A stretch of DNA of 64,000 nucleotides from Flaccisagitta enflata (taxonomy: Eukaryota; Chaetognatha; Sagittoidea; Aphragmophora): assembly GCA_965153355.1 (NCBI GenBank), contig OZ231127.1, positions 84,196,001 to 84,260,000 on the forward strand, given 5' to 3'. A program made the position numbers and the translations under genes. This document shows positions 31,581-43,200 of this stretch, one piece after another. Position 1 is the first letter of the stretch; the number at the start of each line of letters is the position of its first letter. The notes beneath the pieces were generated by a model. That model was not told where the DNA came from, made no database searches, and worked only from the letters and a program-made list of their open reading frames with translations.

Positions 31581-31724
31581 AACGCTTATGTGTTCAGAAG
31601 ATGCTTCGACATGTATTATATTGCCATCATTACCACCGTAACCATCGTCGCCCACGGTGAATGCGTTATTGTCAAAACCATCGCTTGAAACATCGTGGGG
31701 ACGAGACATCGATGAGGTAGACAT
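12748..31724 (-). CDS. SLC16/monocarboxylate-transporter-like 12-TM major facilitator, 694 aa
   Basis: CDS join on the minus strand: 31724-31289, 17236-16570, 13729-12748. The sum is 2085 nt in frame (phases 1 and 2). Twelve hydrophobic helices split 2+4+6 over the exons. After predicted TM4 the sequence GGRFEKGRPLALGLSYLGSH fits the SLC16 TM5 signature (F-x-K-x-R-x-L-A-x-G with downstream G's), and exon 3 opens with LDLSLFRD, a phrase common after the central loop of monocarboxylate transporters. By family knowledge these are plasma-membrane proton-linked or facilitative carriers of monocarboxylates, thyroid hormones or aromatic amino acids; the substrate cannot be told from sequence. Homopolymer insertions (Asn in the N-tail, Asn in the TM6-7 loop, Ser in the TM9-10 loop) avoid the helices. 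Intron 1 carries the BEL/Pao element in antisense. The start ATG (31724-31722) has A at -3. Confidence 0.85.
14000..14186 (+). repeat. Dispersed 3'-palindrome repeat, copy 3
   Basis: Starts ACAAGGCCGGATACACGGCT, carries TTGCGTGCGGGTGGGCAG near the 5' end and closes with GTCGCGTGCACGTGACTAAA. A candidate 7-bp TSD (ATATTTG) flanks it within a few bases. Same family as 328, 2513, 15135, 15784, 32421 and 61849. Confidence 0.7.
14379..14816. mobile_element. TA-flanked MITE (Tc1/mariner-like), 438 bp
   Basis: Flanked by TA on both sides. The left end CACGCCGTATTTTTTATAAG matches the inverted right end (CACGCTGTATTTTGTCTAAG) at most positions. The interior is AT-rich with repeated GTTCTTA motifs and encodes no transposase. 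It shares GTTCTTA-rich content and the TATAAGAAC end motif with the MITE at 50304. Confidence 0.7.
15135..15341 (+). repeat. Dispersed 3'-palindrome repeat, copy 4 (diverged stem)
   Basis: Starts ACAAGGCCGGTTACACGGCT. The 3' stem reads GTTGCATAGCATGCAAC instead of GTCGCGTGCACGCGAC, so both arms changed together and pairing is preserved. Ends CTAGAAA. Confidence 0.7.
15784..15974 (+). repeat. Dispersed 3'-palindrome repeat, copy 5
   Basis: Starts ACAAGGCTGGATACACGGCT and ends GTCGCGTAGCACGCGAATAA. Internal stretch of GACCGACGGACCGACC-type repeats, as in the other copies. Confidence 0.7.
16570..17236 (-). CDS. Exon 2 of the SLC16-like transporter
   Basis: Acceptor TTGACTCAG|GCGTGAAG joins to give NKG-VKPRTILIISG across the junction. 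Contains TM3-TM6 and the TM5 signature FEKGRPLALGLSYLGSHLGG, then the central cytosolic loop with about 50 Asn codons (GTT repeats on +, 16666-16842). Donor CATAG|GTGAGC (phase 2). Confidence 0.87.
16666..16842. repeat. (GTT/TTG)n microsatellite, coding for poly-Asn on the minus strand
   Basis: About 55 nearly uninterrupted TTG/GTT triplets. On the minus strand they are AAC codons in the TM6-TM7 loop of the SLC16-like transporter. Confidence 0.9.
17325..17889. mobile_element. TA-flanked MITE with CTATCTTCGCCAA ends, 565 bp
   Basis: Left end TA|CTATCTTCGCCAA, right end TTGGCGAAGATAG|TA: perfect 13-bp TIRs with a TA duplication, as made by Tc1/mariner-type transposases. A minus-strand open frame of 101 codons inside (17761-17456) does not resemble a transposase I know. 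Confidence 0.72.
18077..18984 (+). repeat. 5' LTR of the BEL/Pao element
   Basis: Starts TGTTAGAAATGTATGTCC, ends GGGCGTAACTTATA. Contains AATAAA at 18867-18872. By eye it differs from the 3' LTR at only about a dozen sites, two of them small indels. Confidence 0.92.
19048..22660 (+). pseudogene. Gag-like region of the BEL element, frameshifted, Gln-rich
   Basis: The first ATG after the LTR (19048) opens a short frame; coding potential then moves among frames. From about 19935 to 21040 CAG/CAA codons make a long Gln-rich tract shared by several overlapping frames. The stretch 21828-22397 (190 codons) is open and charged and looks like a structural gag portion. A knuckle-like pattern, CLCFPLQQRHNAKGC, is read near 22520-22565. 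No single frame covers the region. Confidence 0.65.
22787..23110 (+). pseudogene. Aspartic protease fragment of the BEL element
   Basis: A 107-codon frame with AMIDSGADRDVIS, the D-S/T-G active-site triad in the sequence context usual for BEL/Pao proteases (D at about 22907). The frame is lost soon after. Confidence 0.7.
23453..24200 (+). pseudogene. Reverse transcriptase fragments of the BEL element
   Basis: Pieces in two or three frames. The clearest lies in 23803-24123, with SLTDLLVGGPNLMNSLMDIL followed by IAFMCDIKAFFHQIRVHPDD, the BEL-type fingers/palm motifs including the first catalytic Asp region. Where the Y-V-D-D box is expected (about 24145-24160) the sequence reads Y-N-V-Y-D-L-I, so the first of the paired Asp residues appears to be Tyr. 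Frames are interrupted, so this copy cannot encode an active enzyme. Confidence 0.75.
24192..25100 (+). pseudogene. RT connection and RNase H region of the BEL element
   Basis: The 24192-24947 frame holds DLVKWKSNARQLMDG and KVLGVSWLPAEDVFIF, phrases found downstream of the palm in BEL/Pao. A second frame (24455-24763) continues with YDPVGFWSQAHTSADDIF and a C-terminal stretch with FCDAAPKGGYGAVAY, which fits an RNase H beta-strand start (D followed by G/A-rich sequence). Confidence 0.65.
25660..26760 (+). pseudogene. Integrase region of the BEL element
   Basis: 25676-26032 contains a His-His/Cys-Cys zinc-binding arrangement (H near the start, then TCQ/CFRCQK with LRQFVWITKGLQAVQS between). 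25698-26330 contains AETGLDVMGHF and later SDCGARSS, matching first and second catalytic-Asp blocks of a DDE integrase. 26351-26698 contains WRRAQSRVDAFWKSR and WSLGRVMGI, typical of the BEL C-terminal integrase-associated domain. The pieces lie in different frames. Confidence 0.72.
26760..30287 (+). other. Unassigned 3.5-kb region between integrase and 3' LTR
   Basis: Typical BEL elements end soon after the integrase. Here 3.5 kb remains, GC-rich and codon-like in places but without a frame above about 200 codons. 27969-28577 is a 202-codon frame rich in Ala/Ser/Arg/Gln. Around 28925-29030 the sequence reads as a Lys/Glu coiled coil in one frame. A purine-rich stretch with GGGGCAGAA stands just before the 3' LTR and could be the polypurine tract. 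Possible explanations are an extra gag-like or envelope-like gene, captured host sequence, or a nested insertion. I see no domain that decides. Confidence 0.5.
30288..31201 (+). repeat. 3' LTR of the BEL/Pao element
   Basis: Same ends as the 5' LTR, followed directly by the TSD GTGAT (31202-31206). Contains AATAAA at 31084-31089. A few more bases than the 5' LTR near 31070. Confidence 0.92.
31289..31724 (-). CDS. Exon 1 of the SLC16-like transporter
   Basis: Encodes residues 1-145: a cytosolic N-tail with a poly-Asn tract (about residues 49-75), then TM1 (FLCVMGLFLVHFCMAASN) and TM2 (SGLVTCLHFAVAPFFSIIM). The donor on the minus strand is AACAAGG|GTCAGT (phase 1), only 82 bp from the insertion point of the BEL element. 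Confidence 0.85.
31500..31581. repeat. (GTT)n microsatellite, coding for poly-Asn on the minus strand
   Basis: Uninterrupted GTT triplets on +, AAC codons in the N-terminal tail of the SLC16-like protein. Confidence 0.9.
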
Positions 31725-32420
31725 GCTGCACTTTGAACTTAATCCAAGTTGTGGTATATGGAGCTCAGGTCAAAGTGAGAGGGCAAAAGAAAAATTAGGA
31801 AAGGAGAAAGGTGATGTGAGGCAGAGGCAATCATCAGAATAAGGAGGAAAAAAGTATTGATAAGGTTCTCTCTAGTACCCGGCTTTTATTTTACGTATCT
31901 TATTTAAACAAAACTTTAGGCACTTGAAAATTTAAACCTAAGCCTCAGGCTTAGGCACTGAACCAAGAGTCCTCACTTTTAAAATGCTAATTTTTTTCTC
32001 GGTCTTTGAAATTCAGTTCTCGACACTGGATTCAATTAATTCTATCTGAGTTAGTTGATCTGTTTACCTTAATATGTCAATAGATAGGAATTGGCGGTTT
32101 AGCATCATCGAGCGATTTCTTCAAACGGCTCCCCAGCTTCGCCGAGACCGGATCTACGTGGATCTAGATGTTTTTTGTCGCAGACTCTCTGAGAGGCTTT
32201 GTCCGTTGGTCGTTTCATCACTCCGTCTGTCCATCTGCCCATAATAACTTGATAATTGTTTGATAACTCACTGAGATATGTTGGCCTTGCATCCGGCGTT
32301 GTCTAACAGCTCATCTACTAGTCAGTCTTTTCTTTCACTTTTCTCATTCTCTCGCATTCTCATTAATTATGCACAGTGGGGTTCCTACGAAAACAGTAGG
32401 ACCAGATTGATTTTAATTTT
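31725..32420. other. 5' flank of the SLC16-like gene, no gene seen
   Basis: Upstream region of the minus-strand gene. No TATA box in a convincing place and no coding frame. A promoter is expected here but I cannot point to it. Confidence 0.3.
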
Positions 32421-32563
32421 AGTCATAGACACGCGACACAAGAACTTGCCGTGTCGGTCGGTCGGTCCGTCCGTCATACCATATTTTTGAACAGCGAGCA
32501 GTTTTGGCATCACTGCCCCTGCCCATCCACCTGCGACTACGATGCCGTGCATCCGGCCTTGTT
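32421..32563 (-). repeat. Dispersed 3'-palindrome repeat, copy 6
   Basis: Read on -, starts ACAAGGCCGGATGCACGGCA, includes GTGGATGGGCAGGGGCAGTG and GACGGACGGACCGACC, ends near GTCGCGTGTCTATGAC. Confidence 0.6.
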
Positions 32564-32797
32564 TTCATTGTCAAGCATGATATTTGAAATATAAGGCTTG
32601 TGTCTCTGACATGGTGGCTTTTAACAAGGTCATTAGACCAACGTCGCATGCGTCGGAATTTTCAAACAAAGTCAGACTGACAGACGGACAGACAGTCAGA
32701 CGAACAGGAAGACAAACGAAAATGTTTCAAAACTGAAACTGAAAACTGAAAACGGCTTGCTTGAAATTTAATTCGTAATAACTATTCGGAAACCTTC

Positions 32798-34317
<1,520 letters not shown>

Positions 34318-34325
34318 AAGTAAAT

Positions 34326-35483
34326 GGCAAAGGTGTAGGAGACGGCCGCACTTATGTAAACGTACGTTTGGCTTACGTGTAGGAGAGGACCGGACTTTTT
34401 TTAGCGTTTTTAACGAGTTTTTTTTTTCACGAAAATTTCAAATCTGAAACAAGAGAACAATTTAGGTCATTGATCCGAGCCCATACCAAACCCCTACCCC
34501 TACACCCACCCCTACCCCTACCCCTACCCCTAAACCACCCTACCCCTAAACCCCTAACCCTAAACCTACCTACCCTAACCCTACCCTAAACACCCCTACC
34601 AAACCTAAACCTACCTAACCCCTACCCTAACTAAACAACCCCTACCCCTAAACCCCACCCTGCCCTAAACCCACCCTACCCCTAACCCCACCTCCTAAGG
34701 TTAAGGTGGGTTTAGGGAAGCAGGGATGTGTGCAGAGTAGGGAGGTTTAGGGGTAGGGGTGGGTGTAGGGGTAGGGGTTTGGTATGGGCTCGGATCATTG
34801 ACCTAAATTGTTCTCTTGTTTCAGATTTGAAATTTTCGTGAAAAAAAAACTCATTAAAAACGCTAAAAAAAAGTCCGGTCCTCTCCTACACGTAGACCGT
34901 ACGTTTTTCCATTTTTTCATGTGATCCCACTCTTACAATGATTTTTTAGTGACATCCCTACCTCTTAACCCAACCTTACCCCTTCACCCAGCCCTGCCCC
35001 TAAACTCAACCCTACCCATAAACTCAACCCTACCCCTAAACTCAACTCTACCCCTAATCTCAACCCTACCCCTTATCTCAAACCTGGCCCTTAACTCAAC
35101 CCTACCCTTAAACCCAAACCCAACCCTAAACCCAAACCTACTCCTAAACCCAAAACTACCCCCAAGCCCAAAACTACCCCCAAGCCCAACCATTCCCTTA
35201 AACCCAACCCTACCCTTAAACCAAACCGTACCCCTAAACCCTACCCTACACCTAAACCCTACCCTACACCTAAACCCAACCTTACCCCTAAACTGAACCT
35301 TACCCCTAAACCAAACCTACCCCTAAACCCAACCCTTCCCCTAAACTTAACCCTACCCCTAAAGCCAACCCTACCCTAAAACCCAATTCCAACCCATCCG
35401 ATTGTTTAACCCTGTTGAAATTGGTGATTAAACTTAGGTTGGAAAGGTAAAAACTTAGTGCGGCCGTCTCCTACACGTAGACC
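34326..35483. mobile_element. Foldback element, outer copy, 8-bp TSD AAGTAAAT
   Basis: Ends GGCAAAGGTGTAGGAGACGG and, inverted, GGTCTACGTGTAGGAGACGG; 20 bp (GTGTAGGAGACGGCCGCACT) match perfectly. AAGTAAAT occurs directly on both sides (34318-34325, 35484-35491). The interior holds a nested element of the same family and a 15-20-bp minisatellite of the type CCCTACCCCTAAACCCAA (34940-35400). It encodes nothing I can see. Superfamilies making 8-bp duplications include hAT, P and Merlin; I cannot choose. It lies just upstream of TAF7. Confidence 0.75.
34370..34898. mobile_element. Foldback element, inner nested copy, 8-bp TSD GTACGTTT
   Basis: Ends GGCTTACGTGTAGGAGAGGA and, inverted, GGTCTACGTGTAGGAGAGGA, with GTACGTTT on both sides (34362-34369, 34899-34906). 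The arms extend about 170 bp inwards as an inverted repeat. The loop is CCCCTA/CCCTAAA-rich, close to a telomere repeat. Confidence 0.78.
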
Positions 35484-35607
35484 AAGTAAATGACCCTCGA
35501 AAGCCTTTCCTATCTTCTTCATACAAGAATTTTTTTTTCTTTCAGATATCACGTAGTACCGTCGTCCTTGCGTGGACTCATCGCGACGTCCACTCAAAGC
35601 GTGAAAG

Positions 35608-36267
35608 ATGGATTTCGACGCCAACTCAGCCGCTGCGGCGTATAAACTCAGCAAATTCAAAATCCCGAAGAAAGTCGGCGCCACGGGATCATCGACGTCG
35701 TTATCGGGTTCCAACTACGACGCCGCCAACAACAGCGGCGGCGTTAACAGAGGCGGCGTCCCATCCTTCCATTCCTCCCCTGGCGTACCATTTCCTTCAC
35801 CTACCACCAACACGAAAAAACTCTACCACAAAAGTGGCTCCACCGCCTCTCTATCGTCTTCCGCCACTTCCCATTTGAAGCCGTATCTCAAACCGCGTCC
35901 TCAGAAGACTCCCAAAAAGTCGTTATCCTCATCTCAAAAGAAGATCAAGAACAAAGACCCGCTTTATTCCCCCTTCGGCAAGACCGCCTCTTCCGCCTCC
36001 TCCGCCACATCATCTCATCCATCCTCGGACCATCCGTCCAATCGACAAAAGACGAAGATCGATCGTTATCACGAGGATCTCTACGACAACGTAGAGTTGG
36101 AGCAGCAATTCGTGCTGCGACTTCCGGTGGCTGCGGCGGCTAGTCTACGAGCGGCGCTGCAGTCGGAAGCGTCTGACATCAAAGACAGACTCGGCATCGA
36201 GTTTCAGCAAGATTTGAGGAAAGCCAGCGTTAGGTGGGATGGATATATTTACCCAGCGAGATTTCAG
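35608..36267 (+). CDS. TAF7: TAF7 exon 1
   Basis: ATG with G at +4 after GAAAG. Low-complexity N-tail, then the first half of the TAFII55 domain. Donor TTTCAG|GTACGA, phase 0. Confidence 0.9.
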
Positions 36268-36717
36268 GTACGAGTCATGAATTTATTTTGTTGACTTTAT
36301 TCTTGTTGTTGATGTTGATGTTGTCGTTGTTGTGGATGTTGTTGTTGTGGATGTTGTTGTTGTTGTGGATGTTGTTGCTGTTGTGGATGTTGTTGTTATT
36401 GTTGTGGATGTTGTTGTTGTTATTGTTGTGGATGTTGTTATTGTTGTGGATCTTTTTGTCGTCGTGGATGTTGTTGTTGTTGTCGTCGTGGATGTTGTTG
36501 TTGTCGTTGTGGATGTTGTTGCTGTCGTCGTGGATGTTGTTGCTGTCGTCGTGGATGTTGTTGCTGTCGTCGTGGATGTTGTTGTTGTTGTTGTCGTCGT
36601 GGATGTTGTTGTTGTTGTTGTTGTTGTCGTCGTGGTTGTTGTTGTTGTCGTCGTGGTTGTTGTTGTCGTCGTGGTTGTTGTTGTTGTCGTCGTGGATGTT
36701 GTTGTTGTCGTCGTGGA

Positions 36718-36774
<57 letters not shown>

Positions 36775-36849
36775 GGATGTTGTTGTTGTCGTGGATGTTG
36801 TTGTTGTTGTTGTTGTCGTGGATGTTGTTGTTGTTGTTGTTGTCGTGGA

Positions 36850-36882
<33 letters not shown>

Positions 36883-37182
36883 CGTGGATGTTGTTGTTGT
36901 TGTTGTTGCTGTCGTGGATGTTGTTGTTGTTGTTGTTGCTGTCGTGGATGTTGTTGTTGTTGTTGTTGCTGTCGTGGATGTTGTTGTTGCTGTTGTCGTG
37001 GATGTTGTTGTTGATATGGTGGTTGTTGTTGATATGGTGGTTGTTGACAGGGTGGCAGAAACAGGGGCACGCGGGGCACGTCGTGCCTCGGACCTATAGA
37101 TCAAAAGTCGGACTTATAGATTTGAAGGAGGCTGAAAGATGAGGGAGAAGAAAAAGAAAGCGGAAGAGAGAGAGAGAAAGAG

Positions 37183-37245
<63 letters not shown>

Positions 37246-40200
37246 ATGAAAGAAAGAAAATGAAAGAAAGAAAATGAAAGAAAGAAAATGAAAGAAAGAA
37301 AATGAAAGAAAGAAAATGAAAGAAAGAAAATGAAAGAAAGAAAATGAAATAAAGAAAATGAAATAAAGAAAATGAAATAAAGAAAATGAAATAAAGAAAA
37401 TGAAATAAAGAAAATGAAATAAAGAAAATGAAATAAAGAAAATGAAATAAAGAAAATGAAATAAAGAAAATGAAATAAAGAAAATGAAATAAAGAAAATG
37501 AAATAAAGAAAATGAAATAAAGAAAATGAAACAAAGAAAATGAAACAAAGAAAATGAAACAAAGAAAATGAAACAAAGAAAATGAAATAAAGAAAATGAA
37601 ATAAAGAAAATGAAATAAAGAAAATGAAATAAAGAAAATGAAATAAAGAAAATGAAATAAAGAGAAAGAATGAGAAAGAATGAGAAAAAAGCTGAAGGGT
37701 AAAAACAATTTTTTTAGGGGCGCAAACGCTGAAGCTGTGTTCGTTGGTCAGTCCGTTGGTTGATTGGTTTGTTATTTGTCAGTAACACAAATGTTTGATG
37801 AACCACATGGCGCAGCTACTTTGTCTATTTGGCCTTGTTTACTTCACAAGTTGTATCCACTTGCCAGCACTTGGGGCCACAAATTATCAAACTAGCAATT
37901 ATCAGCAAAACATAAGTTAACTCCATATTGGGAATGAACATTTTTAATCCCTGTATTTGTTTACAAAATATTTTTCTTAAAAATAAGGTTTATTAGGTAT
38001 TAAGTATTCTAAAGAGGAATATGCGCTGAAGGGCGTTGTATGACAAGTGGAACAATATTCCTCACCATACCCAAACTGAAATCAATGGAAGAGTGCCTTC
38101 GGAACCCCAGCTGACTTTTCAGTATGGGCACCACTCAAGTTTTCCATAAAACATCCAGAAAAACTCAATCTAACCCATGAGTTTGTTGTCCTACTCATGA
38201 GTTTGAGATAGTCATTTCTTAGGCCTAAACATATGATTTTCTTTTGTATTTTGTATGGAATTTTGATCAATTTGAGCCTGAATTTCATTATCAAAGCTGA
38301 AGTTTTTTTTCCTGTTTTTTAAATGAAATTGTATTTAAGGTATCGGACATTTAATTCAACCAAATGTCATTTCTATTGAAGTCAACTGAATTTTTTGTTG
38401 CAATTTAAAATGCTTTTTCCAAATTGTCTTTGCTTATCTACTAGATGTCTTCATTAGCTTTGCTCATGGGAAAGAAGGCTGAAAAACATGATAAATCTGA
38501 TAGTATGTGATAGTACAAGGGGAACTCCAAAAGTCGGACCTATAGCGTTGGGGAAAAAGCGTGCCTCGGACCTATAGAATTTTCTGCCACCCTGGTTGTT
38601 GATATGGTGGTTGTTGACGTTGACTTGGCGGTGGTTGATGTTAACTTGGTGGTTGTTGTTGTTGACGGTGTTGCCAATGTTGATGACTTGTTGGTTGGTG
38701 TTGTTGACCAGGTGGTTGTCATTGTTGACATGGTGGTTGTCGTTATTTTTTGGTAGTTGTTATTTGGGTTGTTGTTTTTTGGGTTGTGATCAAATTGGTT
38801 GTTGTTTTTCTTGTCAAATTAGTTGTTATTGATGTTGTTGTAATGTTCATTGTATCAATTGTTGTTTCATTGGTTGTATTTGAATTGGTTGGTGTTGCCG
38901 TTGAATTGGTTGTTGCTGTTTAATTGGTTGTTGCTGTTTAATTGGTTGTTGCTGTTTAATTGGTTGTTGCTGTTTAATTGGTTGTTGCTGTTTAATTGGT
39001 TGTTGCTATTGAACTGGTTGTTGCTATTGTTGCTGTTGAATTGGTTGTGGTTATTTTGTTGTGGTTGTTGTTGAATCGGTTGCGGTTGTTGTTGAATTGG
39101 TTGAGGTTTAGTTGTCCTATTGAATGTTATTAACTTGGCTGTTGCATTAGTTGTTGCTTTATTGCTTGTTGTTGCATTGTTCCTTGTTTTGGTTGATGTT
39201 GTTGTTGTTTTATATTGTTGTTGATGTTGTTGTTTTGATGCTGTTGTTGTTTTGATGCTGCTGTTTTTTTGATGCTGTTGTTTTTTTGATGTTGTTGTTG
39301 TTTTGATGTTGTTGTTGTTTTGACGTTGTTGTTGTTTTGACGTTGTGGTGGTTGTTGTGGCTGTTGTCTTCGTTGTTGCTGTCTTGGTTGTTGCTGTCTT
39401 GGTTGTTGCTGTTTTTGGTTTTGTTATTGTTTGTTTTGGTTGTTGTCATTGTTGTTGTTAATGATTGGCCTTGGCTATGTTGATTCTTCGACCATCATGA
39501 ATATACCCATTTTCCATTCACAGAATCTCCCCTCCATCGTGGAATCCTACAAAACCGTCGACAATAAAACTCTGTACAAGACGGCCGACTTGAGCGGCGT
39601 CCTCACTTGCCACTTGACGGACGACTTCAGCCCGCCTCAGTCGGAGGACGAAAGCGCGGAAAAGGAAGGCGCTTCCAAGGAGGAAATCGCCAAACGGAAA
39701 GAGAAACAAGAAAGGAAACATTTCAACTTGAATCACGGACTCACGCCGCCGCTGAAAAATGTTAGGAAGAGAAGATTCCGGAAAGTGTTGAAGAAGAAAT
39801 ACGAGACTGCGCCGGAAATTGAGAAGGAAGTCCGGAGGCTGTTCAGGATGGACAACGAAGCGTTTTCAGTCGATTGGCAACTTATACCGGAAGGAGGAGG
39901 AAGTGGAAATAACGGCGGAGGTGATAACGGTAAAGACAAAAACGCGAGGGTCATCCCCGTTGCTTCACAGTTAACCCCCAGCAAAGTTTGCACGAAGCAA
40001 TTTTAGTTTGTGGATTATACCCAATGTCTTTAAGTCAGTTCAATCTTTAAGATTTTGTCGAACCATGTGCGGATGACTACATCGTTATCATTTTTGGTCT
40101 GTGAGCATGTCTCAATGTTACTTGTTTTAGAAGAAGAAATTGGCTGAATTCTTTGCCATTAAGTTAATCATTAAGGTGTTCGTTAAGTCATCTATTTTCT

Positions 40201-43200
40201 TCCCGTTTTCATTTGATAGGCTTGGCTGGTATGGGCGACGGCGCCTCCTCATCAAAAGACGGCGCCAACGCCGCCGCCAATGGATCCGGCGTTACGGGCA
40301 CCGGCGCGGCTGCTTCCGGCGTCCAAATGGAAGACATTTTCGGCGGTCAGCTGAGCTCATCCGATTCCGAAGAGGAAGAGAACTGGGGAGAAGGAAGGAA
40401 TCGATCCAAGTCGGGAAACGGAGAGAAATCGGTGCTGGGAGAAGGAAGCAGCGCCGAAGATGCCGCCGCTGGCGCCGGCTTGGCAGCTGCGACCGAAGGC
40501 GCTGGCGGAGTCGGCGGCGAGGAACTCGGAGTGGAGGAAACGGCGGTCAGCGCCGAGGAGTTGCAGGAATCGCTTCGCGCCCGTGATAGGATGGACACGC
40601 TCAGGTTATTACCTAGCCTCTGCCTTCCTGTCTGCTTTTTGTTTGCATTTGTCTTTCAGCTGCCTCTCTGTACATCAACTATTCTATGCAGAGGGAGGAA
40701 TGTTAAGAAAGTTTTAACAAGTTTTAACAGGTTTTAACAAAGTTTAACAAAGTTTAACAAAGTTTAACAAAGTTTAACAAAGTTTAACACCGGGACCCTC
40801 TTTAATTTTGCAACCGTGTTAAAACTGGGTTTAAAGGGTGCCTTTAATGCAAAAAGGTGTAAAATTTCCTGCAGAACCCTGTTTAAGTCCTTTTTAAGTC
40901 TAAGAGTTGTAAAAACCTGGGTGTTTTAACAGCGCCTCAAGTTTTAACACGAGAAAGCTTTACATGGTTTTAACACAGGTAACCAGTTTTAACACAGGTA
41001 ACTAGTTTAACACAGGTAACTAGTTTAACACAGAAAGATAGTTAATATGTTTAACACAGGTAACCAGTTTTAACACAAGCAACTAAGTTTAACACAGGGA
41101 ACCATGTAGCATGTTTTAACATGATTAGTCTTGACTAGTTTTAACCAGTTTTAACACAAATCACTAGTTTAACACAGTAAAATAAGTAAGATGTTTAACA
41201 TAGGTAACCAGTTTTAACAAAAGCAACTAAGTTTAACACAGGGAACCATGCAACATGTTTTAACATGACTAGTCTTGACCGGTTTTAACAGGCCATTGCA
41301 AGTTTTAACACCTTTTTCTATTAATATTCAAGTTTTAACAAGTTTTAACAGGTTCCTCTTTGATTTTTGGCCGGTTAAACTTTGTTAAACTTTGTTAAAC
41401 TTTGTTAAACTTTGTTAAACTTTGTTAAAACCTGTTAAAACTTGTTAAAACTTTCTTAACATTCCTCCCTCTGTCTATGTCTGTTTTTCCGCATTTCCAT
41501 TAACCTATCTGCCTCTCCATATATCAGCCTTTCTTTATCAATGCCTTTCATCTATCTGCCTCTCATTTATCTACCTTTGACATACCTGCCTTTCATCAAT
41601 CTGCCTTTTCATCGATCTGCCTTTTCATCGAACTGCCTTTTCATCGATGAGCCTTTCCATCTCTCTGCTTTTTGGGCAGCGGCCCCAACGGGCCAATGTC
41701 CTGTAGGACACGGGTGAATTTCCAGACGTCCGTACGTACGTCCGTCCCCCCCCCCCCGAGGCCCCTCTCAGGCTCCAAATCAGCCCTCTCAGACCCCAAA
41801 TCAGCCCTCTCAGGCCCCAAGTCAGCCCTCTCAGACCCAAAATCACCCCTCTCAGACCAAAAATCAGCCCTTCTAGATCCTAAATTAGCTCACTCAAGCC
41901 CAAAATCAGCCCAGTAAGGTACAATATCAGCCTTGTCAGGCCCAAAATCAACCATTTCAGGCCTGAAATCCGACCTCTCAAACCTAAAATCGGTCTCAAT
42001 TCAGCCCTCAAAATGACCCTCTCAGGTTCAAATCTGCCCTCATCCCTGATCTCATTACTGTTCTCCAATCAATCAACTCAGTCCTTAAATGTGCTTTCTC
42101 AGGACGTCTGGAAATTCACCCCTGTGACCTACAGGACATCGGCCCTTTGGGGCTGCTGCCCTGCTCCCACTCAGCTTCTTCAACTAATCACCCCAAGCAG
42201 GGCATCGGGTACCGCTGACCATGTGCGATCCTTGGATGACTAGTTCATCCCTCTGCCTTTTCATCTCTCTGCCTTTTCATCTCTCTGCCTTGTCATCTCT
42301 CTGCCTTGTCATCTCTCTGCCTTGTCATCTCTCTGCCTTGTCCTCTCTCTGCCTTGTCCTCTCTCTGCCTTGTCCTCTCTCTGCCTTGTCCTCTCTCTGC
42401 CTTGTCCTCTCTCTGCCTTGTCCTCTCTCTGCCTTGTCCTCTCTCTGCCTTCCCATCTGTCTGTCTTTCCATCTATCTGTCTTTCCATCTATCTGCCTTC
42501 CCATCTATCTGCCTTCCCATCTATCTGCCTTCCCATCTATCTGCCTTCCCATCTATCTGCCTTCCCATCTATCTGCCTTCTCATCTATCTGCCTTCTCAT
42601 CTATCTGCCCTCTCCTCTATCTGCCCTCTCATCTATCTGCCCTCTCATCTATCTGCCTTTTCATCTATCTGCCTTTTCATCTATCTGCCTTTTCATCTAT
42701 CTTCCTTTCCATCTTTCCGCCTTTCCATCTATCTTCCTTTCCATCTATCTTCCTTTCCATCTATCTTCCTTTCCATCTATCTTCCTTTCCATTTATCTTC
42801 CTTTCCATCTATCTTCCTTTCCATCTATCTTCCTTTCCATCTATCTTCCTTTCCCTCTTTCTGCCTTTCCCTCTATCTGCCTTTCCCTCTATCTGCCTTT
42901 CAATCTATCGGCCTTTTCATCTATCTGCCTTTCCATCTACTTCAGTCTATCTGTCTTTCATTCTATTAACCTTTTTGGGCAGCGGCCCCAAAGGGCCGAT
43001 GTCCTGTAGGACACAGGGGGGAATTTCCAGACGTCCGTCCTTCCGTCCGTCCTTCCGTCCGTCCGTCCGTCCGTCCCCCCCCCCCGAGGACCATCGAGGA
43101 CCTAAACCAGCACTCTCAGGCCTGTTTTTTGCCCTCCATGCCCTGAAACAAGCCCTGTCAGACCCTGATATAGCTCTCCAGGCTTCAAATCCACCTTAAA

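Larger units (their letters stand above)
36268..39523 (+). other. TAF7 intron 1: GTT/GATG minisatellites split by a hAT-like element
   Basis: 36300-37047 and 38595-39480 are GTT-rich degenerate minisatellites. Between them sits the element 37048-38594. The long coding-looking frames over the array (poly-Leu/Val/Thr/Gln in different frames) are repeat artefacts. Confidence 0.8.

Noticed and set aside
34480-35400. True telomere or chromosome end
   Set aside because: The C-rich arrays are enclosed by TIRs and TSDs and are followed by ordinary genes. They are the cores of mobile elements.
36234-37142. Long poly-Leu, poly-Val, poly-Thr and poly-Gln frames
   Set aside because: All are readings of one GTT/GATG minisatellite in TAF7 intron 1. 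Competing frames on both strands cannot all be real and none joins to an exon in phase with family support.
37094-37708. FHFLYFIFFISFS-type minus-strand frames
   Set aside because: Translation of a 14-bp AAATAAAGAAAATG minisatellite inside a hAT-like element.
39930-40009. TAF7 ending at the stop at 40006
   Set aside because: A good donor at 39930 joins in phase to 40220 and then to the conserved C-terminal coiled coil at 47934, giving a complete TAF7.
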